DNA of 64,000 bases from Chitinophaga jiangningensis (lineage in GTDB: Bacteria > Bacteroidota > Bacteroidia > Chitinophagales > Chitinophagaceae). The translations under genes and the position numbers were made by a program. The number at the start of each line of letters is the position of its first letter. Within the stretch, counting starts at the first letter, position 1. Shown here piece by piece: positions 25,093 through 32,259 of the stretch. The notes under the pieces were generated by a model. It saw only the letters and a list, made by a program, of their open reading frames with translations. It was not told the origin of the DNA and searched no databases. The stretch is taken from contig NZ_FRBL01000010.1 in the NCBI RefSeq assembly GCF_900142605.1, forward strand, positions 124,001 through 188,000. Direction: 5' to 3'.

Positions 25093-25119
25093 ATATCTTT
25101 CAAATTATTTGAAAGATAT
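25093..25119. other. 27-base perfect palindrome between convergent genes
   Basis: Two 13-base arms (ATATCTTTCAAAT and its complement) flank a single T. There is no G/C-rich stem core or T-run after it, so it resembles a protein-binding site or weak terminator. It lies between the dusB terminator and the 3' end of the HTH gene; part of the arm recurs nearby as TTGAAAGAT (25133-25141). Confidence 0.55.
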
Positions 25120-25178
25120 CTTTTGATAGAATTGAAAGATTTGTGGATATTCGGCGCCCGGGCAATAAGCAAGCGTGG

Positions 25179-25706
25179 TTAAAGAGAAAAGGACAATTGT
25201 TTCTTCACATGACCTTTTTCACTATTTACGATAGAGGCATCGTGTATTAATTCATATTCTCTTTGTTTTTCTAATATTCTAAACCACAGCAATGCGGGAA
25301 AATTTCTGTTAGAATGAATTTCCAGGCGATAAATTATCTTATCGGTTGGATTTCTATGCCGATTAATAATCTGACTGAGCTCCGTAGGATTTACATCTAT
25401 TTCACTGGCAAATTCCTTATATTTTTTTTCAAGGCGTATAATATATTCTTTCAAAAAATAGCCGAAATAGTAGTTCTTACTAGGCGTATCAGCGTTCAGG
25501 TAGTCTTCTATTTCATATTTTAACTGAAGCAGCTGAAAAATAAGTTTACTTTCTTCTGTTTGTTCCTGCTTTTTTTGCTTTCTGATTTCACGTAAAGCAG
25601 TCAGTACATTTTCACGTTCTACAGGGTCTTTGGGGCCTGGGAAAACGAGAGACTCGGCTATTTCCTTCTTGGTGTGCTTCTTTTCTATCTCTTTGTACGT
25701 TTTCAT
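25179..25706 (-). CDS. Helix-turn-helix protein, candidate antitoxin or autoregulator
   Basis: This 175-residue basic protein has a helical N-terminal part rich in Lys and Glu (MKTYKEIEKKHTKKEIAESL), a central helix region and an XRE-like helix-turn-helix, EFASEIDVNPTELSQIINRHR (about residues 100-120). The rest (IHSNRNFPALLWFRILEKQREYEL) resembles HigA-type antitoxins. It is the second gene of a two-gene unit with a GNAT-like protein 52 bases upstream. The promoter of that unit carries two matching palindromic operators, as expected for autoregulation. No assigned family name; the toxin-antitoxin reading is inference. Confidence 0.7.
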   Translation of the reverse strand: MKTYKEIEKKHTKKEIAESLVFPGPKDPVERENVLTALREIRKQKKQEQTEESKLIFQLLQLKYEIEDYLNADTPSKNYYFGYFLKEYIIRLEKKYKEFASEIDVNPTELSQIINRHRNPTDKIIYRLEIHSNRNFPALLWFRILEKQREYELIHDASIVNSEKGHVKKQLSFSL

Positions 25707-25758
25707 TTTTGCTGTTTTATGCCTTCAAATTTTATTTTGCAACTTATAAATGGTTTCA

Positions 25759-26277
25759 TTAAAATTCACTTAGATATTTTGTGACCAATTCTTTTGATGC
25801 ATGTTCGTGTAGGACCATCAGTCCACATGGTCTTTGCGGTGTTTTTAAGGGAAAGTGTTCAAATCCATAATGCTCCTTATAGTGGGTTACCAAGCCGGAT
25901 TTTGGCACCAAAAATACAAATCCATTATGGCCTCTTCGGATAGATTCCCTGCATGCAAAGGCAAAAAGGCAGCCTCCGATAAAATCATATTGTTTTGCTC
26001 CACCGATATTTTCACAAGCAACTTCCACTAACTCTATTTCTATGGCATCCGTATCTGCTTTAGTATGATCAATCAGGCAAATCAGTCCAAGAATTGTATC
26101 CTTGCCTTTAAGTGTTAATTTGAATACTTCTTCTTTTCTATACAGCGTCCAGTCGAATTTGTTGAAACGGTCCTTACTTTTCTCTATAATTTTGAAATCC
26201 TTTATTTTCACCGGCTCTATCACTGCATCCAAAAGTAAACCTGTCGCCATTTCCCTGATTTTTACTGGTAATGCCAT
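25759..26277 (-). CDS. GNAT-like acetyltransferase-fold protein, candidate toxin partner
   Basis: The start is ATG 26277 (172 residues, MALPVKIREMATG); the slightly longer frame would need an ATT codon. The middle and end follow the GNAT layout: EIELVEVACENIG as beta-4, a helix KQYDFIGGCLFAFACRESIRR in the acetyl-CoA position, then GFVFLVPKSGLVTHYKEHYGFE as beta-5 and the following helix. The canonical RxxGxG/A loop is not obvious. With the HTH gene downstream and twin operators upstream it has the layout of a GNAT toxin-antitoxin pair, though the order toxin-first and the large antitoxin are unusual. It could also be a ribosomal or small-molecule acetyltransferase with its own regulator. Confidence 0.65.
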   Translation of the reverse strand: MALPVKIREMATGLLLDAVIEPVKIKDFKIIEKSKDRFNKFDWTLYRKEEVFKLTLKGKDTILGLICLIDHTKADTDAIEIELVEVACENIGGAKQYDFIGGCLFAFACRESIRRGHNGFVFLVPKSGLVTHYKEHYGFEHFPLKTPQRPCGLMVLHEHASKELVTKYLSEF

Positions 26278-26310
26278 GCTTTGGTATTTCAATGAAATTA
26301 CGAAGATAAA

Positions 26311-26345
26311 TTTACATATTCGTAAACTATTTACAAATTTGTAAA
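26311..26345. promoter_or_regulatory. Twin operators of the GNAT/HTH unit
   Basis: Two TTTAC-N6-GTAAA sites occur: TTTACATATTCGTAAA (26311-26326) and the perfect palindrome TTTACAAATTTGTAAA (26330-26345). Their centres are 19 bases apart, two helical turns on the same face. They lie 34-68 bases before the start codon at 26277. Confidence 0.7.
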
Positions 26346-26536
26346 TTTATTTTACTTAAACCAATAAAAGGGAATCAAATAAGTGAAATATGTGTTATAG
26401 TAAAATAACATGTAATGTGATTTTGGACAGCCCTGATTCGTGCCTTCTTTTTTTGCCCCCTCCATTTTTTTCATGATATTCGTAACGCAGGTTGTTCATG
26501 TGTGATTTGCATAACCCTTTAAATTCCTTTCCCCTG

Positions 26537-27121
26537 ATGTTAAAACCTCTATTCGCAGCGGCAATGGTAATGTCTCTCTTTGCGTGTACCAGTCAAAATC
26601 AACCGCAACGGGATCCCCTTAAAGAAAGCAGTACGGCCTTGCCCGACACTACCCTTAAATACGACGTACGCTACCGCGATCAGCAGCAGATCGAAAAAGT
26701 CATCTACGGCTTTGCAGAAAATTTTGATAACGGTAACCTGGAGAAATGCCTGGAGTTTATGGATGACAGTATCCGTGGCGAAATCGACGGCGTGAAACTA
26801 CGAGGTAAGGAAAACTTTGCCACCAGGGTGGTGCAGTTAGGAGAAAGCGTGAAGAATGCAAAATTTCAGCAACGCCACCTGATCAGTAACATGCAGTTTG
26901 AAATGTTGCCCAGCGATACGGTACGCGTAAGTATGTACTGCGCCAATGTTTGGACCGACATCACCAGTGGGGAAATACAACTGATGGCCGTTGGCTATTA
27001 CAAAGGAAAGCTGGTGAAGAAAGCCGACAAATGGCTGATCGCTGTGCTAAACTCATTGCCCGATAGTCGCCTTGTAGAACGCTACTACAAAGAGCAGGAA
27101 GATTCCCTGCTGAAAAAATAA
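26537..27121 (+). CDS. NTF2/SnoaL-like lipoprotein
   Basis: Starting at ATG 26537 (194 residues) gives a lipoprotein signal ending SLFAC, so the following part is anchored to a membrane. The mature domain fits an NTF2-like cone: IEKVIYGFAENFDNGNLEKCLEFMDDS at the start, GVKLRGKENFATRVVQLG, and WLIAVLNSLPD near the end. Such SnoaL/DUF4440-like lipoproteins are frequent in Bacteroidota and most have no known substrate. It stands alone between a minus-strand unit and the aldo/keto reductase. Confidence 0.78.
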   Translation: MLKPLFAAAMVMSLFACTSQNQPQRDPLKESSTALPDTTLKYDVRYRDQQQIEKVIYGFAENFDNGNLEKCLEFMDDSIRGEIDGVKLRGKENFATRVVQLGESVKNAKFQQRHLISNMQFEMLPSDTVRVSMYCANVWTDITSGEIQLMAVGYYKGKLVKKADKWLIAVLNSLPDSRLVERYYKEQEDSLLKK

Positions 27122-27182
27122 ACTATTATTATTCTGATAGCAGTTATGAATTATAAGATGTTTCAGTTAATTGGATTGGAAC

Positions 27183-27190
27183 TAATTTTG
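27183..27190 (+). promoter_or_regulatory. Candidate -7 promoter box of the aldo/keto reductase gene
   Basis: TAATTTTG matches TAnnTTTG and lies 44 bases upstream of the start codon at 27234, a normal leader length for the phylum. Confidence 0.45.
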
Positions 27191-27233
27191 TGATCCCTTA
27201 GCGGTTTTAATTAACGAAGCAAAAGATTAAATT

Positions 27234-28067
27234 ATGAACATTACAGACATCAAAGGCACAGTAAAGCTGGCAAACGGCGTACAGATGCCATATTTCGGAC
27301 TTGGCGTATGGAGAACGAACGAAGGACAGGAAGTGATTGACGCAGTAAAGTATGCGCTGGACGCAGGTTACAGACATATTGATACTGCTGCTATATATGG
27401 TAACGAAGAAGGGGTAGGTACAGCCATCGCTGACCATGCCACCGATAGGAAAGACGTATTCATCACCACTAAAGTCTGGAATGCTGATCAGGGGTATGAC
27501 ACTACCATCAAAGCATTTGAGACCTCCCTGGAAAAACTGAAAACCGATTACCTGGATCTCTACCTGATCCACTGGCCGGTAGCCGGTAAATACAAAGAAA
27601 CCTGGCGCGCACTGGAAACTTTGTATGCAGAAGGCCGCGTGAAAGCCATCGGAGTGAGTAACTTCCTGCAACACCAGCTGGAAGACCTGATGCAGTCCGC
27701 TAAAGTAGTACCGATGGTTGATCAGCTGGAATTTCATCCACGCCTGCAACAGCCCGCCCTGCAGCAGTTTGCAAAGCAACATAACATTCAGTTCGAAGCC
27801 TGGAGCCCACTCATGCAGGGACAGATTTTCGATATTCCTGAACTCAAAGAGCTGGCACAGAAATACGGCGTATCCGTGGCGCAACTGGTGCTGAGATGGG
27901 ACCTGCAGAAAGGCATTGTTACCATACCAAAAAGTATCCAGCAAAAGAGGATTGAAGACAACGCCAACGTATTTGGCTTTAACATCGCAGCAGAAGATAT
28001 TGCGCTGATTGATGCACTGGATAAAGGCACCCGCGTAGGACCTGATCCGGCTAATTTCAATTTCTAA
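27234..28067 (+). CDS. Aldo/keto reductase (2,5-diketo-gluconate reductase group)
   Basis: This 277-residue NADPH-dependent reductase has the family signatures GYRHIDTAAIYGNEEGVG (with catalytic Asp and Tyr), FITTKVW (Lys), DLYLIHWPV (His) and the C-terminal coenzyme loop TIPKSIQQKRIEDNANVF. It is cytoplasmic and should reduce small aldehydes or keto sugars; the substrate is not readable. A strong terminator isolates it from the GH3 gene. Confidence 0.92.
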   Translation: MNITDIKGTVKLANGVQMPYFGLGVWRTNEGQEVIDAVKYALDAGYRHIDTAAIYGNEEGVGTAIADHATDRKDVFITTKVWNADQGYDTTIKAFETSLEKLKTDYLDLYLIHWPVAGKYKETWRALETLYAEGRVKAIGVSNFLQHQLEDLMQSAKVVPMVDQLEFHPRLQQPALQQFAKQHNIQFEAWSPLMQGQIFDIPELKELAQKYGVSVAQLVLRWDLQKGIVTIPKSIQQKRIEDNANVFGFNIAAEDIALIDALDKGTRVGPDPANFNF

Positions 28068-28090
28068 AAAAATAGTATCAGTAATTGCTT

Positions 28091-28132
28091 AAAAAGAGGA
28101 AAGAACAGCTACGGCTGCACTTTCCTCTTTTT
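28091..28132 (+). terminator. Terminator of the aldo/keto reductase gene
   Basis: A 13-bp outer stem AAAAAGAGGAAAG / CTTTCCTCTTTTT encloses a 16-base loop with its own short CAGC/GCTG pairing, followed by further T residues. Confidence 0.82.
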
Positions 28133-28157
28133 AAATTTTATTAATATCTTGCACGGG

Positions 28158-30308
28158 ATGAAACGTAGACTATTTGCTATCGCCCTCGGAATTTTTGCGG
28201 TACAGCAGCTGGACGCTCAGCAGCAGCCGGCATTCCGACGGGCCGACCTGCCAACAGAAACCAGAGTACAGGACCTGATGCACACGCTTACCCTGCAAGA
28301 AAAAATCTCACTCCTCGGCTATAACAGTCCGGCCATTGAACGCCTGGGTATCCCGGCGTATAACTGGTGGAATGAAGCCCTGCACGGCATTGCCAGAGGA
28401 GGAGAAGCCACTGTTTATCCACAGGCTGTAGGGTTGTCGTCCACCTTTGATCCGGAACTGGCAAAGGCGGTGGCCAACAGCATTTCCACCGAAGCACGTG
28501 CCAAGTATAATTTGTCTGTTGCCAAAAACAGGCATGTGCAATACATGGGACTCAACTTCTGGACACCTAACGTTAATATCTTTCGCGATCCAAGGTGGGG
28601 TAGAGGACAGGAAACATACGGTGAGGATCCCTATCTGACTGCTACCATGGCCGGCGCTTTCGTAAACGGCCTGCAAGGCGATGATCCCGAACATCTCAAA
28701 ACAGCTGCCTGTGCCAAACACTTTGCGGTACACAGCGGCCCTGAAGCCGATCGCCACCACTTCAATGCGATCGTGGATGAAAAGGACCTGCGCGAAACGT
28801 ACCTCTATGCATTCAAAAAAATGGTGGATGGAAAAGTGGAATCCATCATGTGTGCCTACAACCGTGTGAATAGTCAGCCCTGCTGCACCGGTAATACCCT
28901 GCTCCAGGATATCCTTCGGAAAGAATGGAAATTCAGCGGACAGGTAGTGACCGACTGCTGGGCACTCGATGATATCTGGCAACGTCATAAAGCCATTCCC
29001 ACCAGGGAAGAAGTGGCTGCCGCTGCCATTAAAGCAGGCGTAAACCTCGACTGCGCCAATATCTTACAGGATGATGTGATGAAAGCGATCGACAATGGCT
29101 GGCTCAGTGCCGCAGATGTGGATTCCGCGCTGATCAAATCCCTACGTACGCAAATGAAGCTGGGATTGTATGATAACCCTGCGGATCGTGCTTACGCCAA
29201 CTACGGTGCCGACAGCGTGAACAACGCCTGGCACACGCAACTGGCACTGGAAGCCGCCAGAAAAAGTATGGTACTGTTAAAAAACAATGGCGTGCTGCCA
29301 TTGCAGCATGATAAATATGCTTCCATGCTGGTAACCGGTTCTAACTCCGTATCTCTGGAAGCGCTGATGGGCAACTATCACGGCGTATCCGGCAACATGG
29401 TCACCTTCGCGGCCGGCCTCAGCAAAGCTGCGGGGCCTGCGGTAGCCATGCAATATGATCAGGGGTGCGACTTCACCGATACCCTGCACTTTGGTGGCAT
29501 CTGGGCATCAGAAAACTGTGATGTAACCGTGGCCGTCATTGGCTTAACACCCCTGCTGGAAGGGGAAGACGGCGATGCATTTCTATCCCCTGCGGGTGGT
29601 GATAAAAACACCCTGAGCTTACCGCGTTCACAGGTTTTATTTATGAAGAAGCTAAGGGTCGCTCATAAAAAGCCAATCATTGCAGTTGTAACCGCAGGCA
29701 GTGCAGTAGATATCACCGAAATCGAACCCTATGCCGATGCGATCATCCTGGCCTGGTACCCAGGCGAACAGGGTGGTAATGCCCTGGCCGACCTGGTGTA
29801 TGGTAAATACTCCCCATCAGGAAGACTTCCCCTTACTTTCTATCATTCCGTTAAAGACCTGCCTGACTATAACAACTATAGCATGAAAGACCGTACCTAC
29901 CGCTACTTCACCGGTAAGGCCGCATGGCCATTTGGCTTCGGAATGAGCTATACTACCTTTCAATACGACTGGGCAGCTAAGCCACAGGAGAAGTATAAGC
30001 AGGGCGATACCATTCGTATGTCCGTAAAGGTTAGCAATACCGGTAACTTCGATGCCGACGAAGTAGTACAGGCTTATATCAGCTATCCTGCCGTGGACCG
30101 TATGCCGCTGAAAGAGCTGAAAGCCTTTGGCCGCGTACATACCACCAAAGGCGGTGCGCAGGAACTGCAACTGGCCATACCCGTTACTGAATTACAGAAG
30201 TGGGACCTGCAGCAGGGTAAGTGGAAACTATATCCGGGTAAATATACCGTGCACGTAGGAGGCGATTCCCGGCAATCGAAACTGGCCGCTTCCTTTAGTA
30301 TAAAATAA
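28158..30308 (+). CDS. Glycoside hydrolase family 3 enzyme, beta-xylosidase/glucosidase type, exported
   Basis: I start at ATG 28158 (716 residues); a TTG three codons upstream is less likely. A signal peptide ends near LDAQQ. The GH3 barrel is shown by YNWWNEALHGIARGG, the KHFAVHSGPE substrate block and the nucleophile Asp266 in VVTDCWALDD, a form typical of xylan 1,4-beta-xylosidases. The second alpha/beta domain (about 370-560, GEDGDAFLSPAGG) and a C-terminal fibronectin-like domain follow. It should release monosaccharides from short plant oligosaccharides in the periplasm. The following GH9 gene suggests joint work on plant glucan or xylan. Confidence 0.92.
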   Translation: MKRRLFAIALGIFAVQQLDAQQQPAFRRADLPTETRVQDLMHTLTLQEKISLLGYNSPAIERLGIPAYNWWNEALHGIARGGEATVYPQAVGLSSTFDPELAKAVANSISTEARAKYNLSVAKNRHVQYMGLNFWTPNVNIFRDPRWGRGQETYGEDPYLTATMAGAFVNGLQGDDPEHLKTAACAKHFAVHSGPEADRHHFNAIVDEKDLRETYLYAFKKMVDGKVESIMCAYNRVNSQPCCTGNTLLQDILRKEWKFSGQVVTDCWALDDIWQRHKAIPTREEVAAAAIKAGVNLDCANILQDDVMKAIDNGWLSAADVDSALIKSLRTQMKLGLYDNPADRAYANYGADSVNNAWHTQLALEAARKSMVLLKNNGVLPLQHDKYASMLVTGSNSVSLEALMGNYHGVSGNMVTFAAGLSKAAGPAVAMQYDQGCDFTDTLHFGGIWASENCDVTVAVIGLTPLLEGEDGDAFLSPAGGDKNTLSLPRSQVLFMKKLRVAHKKPIIAVVTAGSAVDITEIEPYADAIILAWYPGEQGGNALADLVYGKYSPSGRLPLTFYHSVKDLPDYNNYSMKDRTYRYFTGKAAWPFGFGMSYTTFQYDWAAKPQEKYKQGDTIRMSVKVSNTGNFDADEVVQAYISYPAVDRMPLKELKAFGRVHTTKGGAQELQLAIPVTELQKWDLQQGKWKLYPGKYTVHVGGDSRQSKLAASFSIK

Positions 30309-30315
30309 TTAGTTT

Positions 30316-30360
30316 AAAAAACGGGAATGTTTATCTTAATAGAAACATTCCCGTTTTTTT
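30316..30360 (+). terminator. Terminator-like hairpin abutting the GH9 start codon
   Basis: A perfect 17-bp stem (30316-30332 with 30343-30359) encloses a 10-base loop and ends in seven T residues directly before the GH9 ATG at 30361. It has full terminator form, yet occupies the whole leader of the next gene. Confidence 0.8.
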
Positions 30361-32187
30361 ATGCCTTTTCTATCCTTTCGATTACTATTTTGTATAGGGC
30401 TGTTATTGCCTTTCACCGCCTTTTCCCAATCCGTACGGGTACTCATCAATCATGTTGGTTATGAAGTAAAGGGTCCCAAGCGAGCTATCCTGCAAAGTCA
30501 GTCAAGGGGCACAGCCGGTGGCTACCAGCTCCTCGACGTCAACAACCAGGTCGTTTTTTCCGGTAAACTCGCACCACAGGCGCAAACCGTTGATAACTGG
30601 CAGCTCTACTTCCGGGAGATTGATTTCTCCGCTTTCGTAAAGCCCGGCAAATACAGGCTGCGCGCCAGCTTAGACCAGCAGGATTATACTTCCGAATTGT
30701 TTGAAATTGGTACGGATGTACTGGAACGGCAAACGTTGTCAGACGTTATTTACTATTTCAAGGGACAGCGCAGCAGTGGGTTACTGGATGCAGCTGACCG
30801 CCACGTGGGCCTGCTCAACACCCGCGATACGGTGGATGCACATGGCGGCTGGTACGATGCTACCGGCGATTACGGCAAACATCTCTCTCATTTATCTTTT
30901 TCTACTTATTTTAACCCGCAACAAATTTCACTAACGGTATGGAGCTTACTCAATACCTATGAATTGCTGAATGCAAGGCCTGGTAGTGATTTCAGGCAGT
31001 TCAAACGCAGGGTACTGGATGAGGCCATGTATGGTGCCGACTACCTCGCCAGAGTACAGGTAAAGGATGGTTCGTTTTTCAGAAGTGTAAGTGCACCAGG
31101 CCCCGGCAAGCGCGCAGTAGACAGGGTGATCAGGCCTGAAGAAAAGAACTACCGCATCAAGGAAAACAAAGACCAGAGCTTTACTTCCGGAAAAGATAAT
31201 ACGGCGTGGCAAAGCTATCAGGTGAGTTTCCGCTCTGGCGGTGGTATTGCTATTGCTGCGCTGGCAAAAGCTGCCACCTATGATACCAGTGGTGAATATA
31301 CGAATGCGCAATACCTCGACGCTGCAAAGCGTGCATTTGCTTACCTGGAAAAAAATAATCCTGCCATGACTAATGATGGTAAGGAAAATATCGTGGATGA
31401 TTATTGCGCACTGGCCGCTGCTACTGCGTTGTATGAAGCTACTAAGGAAAAGTATTACCAGGAGTATGCAGCCGCCAGGGCAAAGCAACTCACTGCGCGA
31501 TTGCAACACTGGAAGCAATATAAAGACTTCTGGCGCGCGGATGACCAGGATCGTCCTTTCTTTCATCCGTCTGACGCGGGTTTGCCGGCAGTAACCCTAA
31601 TGAAGTTTTATCCATATGCAGCCGCTGCCCAGCAAAAGGAAATTCGTGCTGCCTTACAGCGCTCCTTTGCGTTTGAAGCAGGGATTACCGCGGAGGTAGT
31701 AAATCCATTTGGCTATAGCCGGCAGCTGGTACAGGATACAGCTGGTGTGCGACGTAGTAGTTTCTTTTTTCCGCATGGCAGCGAAGCCGCTCCATGGTGG
31801 CAGGGAGAGAATGCCCGACTTGGTTCCATTGCTACAGCGGCGCGTATGGCGGCCAGATTTTTTGCCGATGATCCTAAGCTGGCTGCCAGTTTGCGTAATT
31901 ATGCCACCAATCAGCTCAACTGGATACTGGGCCTCAATCCATATGATGCCTGTATGATGCAGGGAACAGGGCATAACAACCCGGCGTATGGATTTTTCGG
32001 TACGTTTGAATATACCAACGCGCCTGGAGGAATTGTGAATGGGATCACATCCGGCTTTACCGATGAACATGGCATTGCCTTTAACTTGTCCTATAAAACC
32101 ACGGGTAAGGATGATGACTGGCGCTGGGCGGAGCAATGGCTGCCGCATGCGGCGTGGTATATGTGGGCTGTGGCTGAAGGAAATTAA
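30361..32187 (+). CDS. Glycoside hydrolase family 9 enzyme with N-terminal Ig-like domain, exported
   Basis: This 608-residue protein has a signal peptide (MPFLSFRLLFCIGLLLPFTAFSQ as positions 1-23), an Ig-like cellulase N-terminal domain starting LINHVGYEVKGPKRAIL, and a GH9 (alpha/alpha)6 barrel. The catalytic Asp region is GGWYDATGDYGKH with D166 and D170; the motif is one residue longer than the textbook DAGD, as in other Bacteroidota members I recall. The proton donor is Glu591 in RWAEQWLPHAAWYMWA, and LNWILGLNPYDACMMQGTGHNNP precedes it. It is likely a beta-glucanase or exo-acting glucosidase. The start is fixed by the signal peptide although a hairpin abuts it. Confidence 0.92.
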   Translation: MPFLSFRLLFCIGLLLPFTAFSQSVRVLINHVGYEVKGPKRAILQSQSRGTAGGYQLLDVNNQVVFSGKLAPQAQTVDNWQLYFREIDFSAFVKPGKYRLRASLDQQDYTSELFEIGTDVLERQTLSDVIYYFKGQRSSGLLDAADRHVGLLNTRDTVDAHGGWYDATGDYGKHLSHLSFSTYFNPQQISLTVWSLLNTYELLNARPGSDFRQFKRRVLDEAMYGADYLARVQVKDGSFFRSVSAPGPGKRAVDRVIRPEEKNYRIKENKDQSFTSGKDNTAWQSYQVSFRSGGGIAIAALAKAATYDTSGEYTNAQYLDAAKRAFAYLEKNNPAMTNDGKENIVDDYCALAAATALYEATKEKYYQEYAAARAKQLTARLQHWKQYKDFWRADDQDRPFFHPSDAGLPAVTLMKFYPYAAAAQQKEIRAALQRSFAFEAGITAEVVNPFGYSRQLVQDTAGVRRSSFFFPHGSEAAPWWQGENARLGSIATAARMAARFFADDPKLAASLRNYATNQLNWILGLNPYDACMMQGTGHNNPAYGFFGTFEYTNAPGGIVNGITSGFTDEHGIAFNLSYKTTGKDDDWRWAEQWLPHAAWYMWAVAEGN

Positions 32188-32202
32188 AACTACTTTAATG
32201 TA

Positions 32203-32239
32203 AAAAGAGAGACAGTGGCATTGGCGCTGTCTCTCTTTT
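32203..32239. terminator. Bidirectional terminator between GH9 and the FtsX permease
   Basis: A perfect 13-bp stem AAAAGAGAGACAG / CTGTCTCTCTTTT around an 11-base loop has an A-run on one side and T-run on the other, serving both convergent genes. Confidence 0.85.
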
Positions 32240-32259
32240 GCATTTTGGGGAGATATGAA

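Noticed and set aside
26278..26292. Five-residue longer GNAT-like protein
   Set aside because: It would require an ATT start codon; the ATG at 26277 is suitable.
27207..27944. 245-codon frame antisense to the aldo/keto reductase
   Set aside because: It is a shadow of a gene with all family motifs; the antisense translation is rich in Phe, Cys and His and has no domain.
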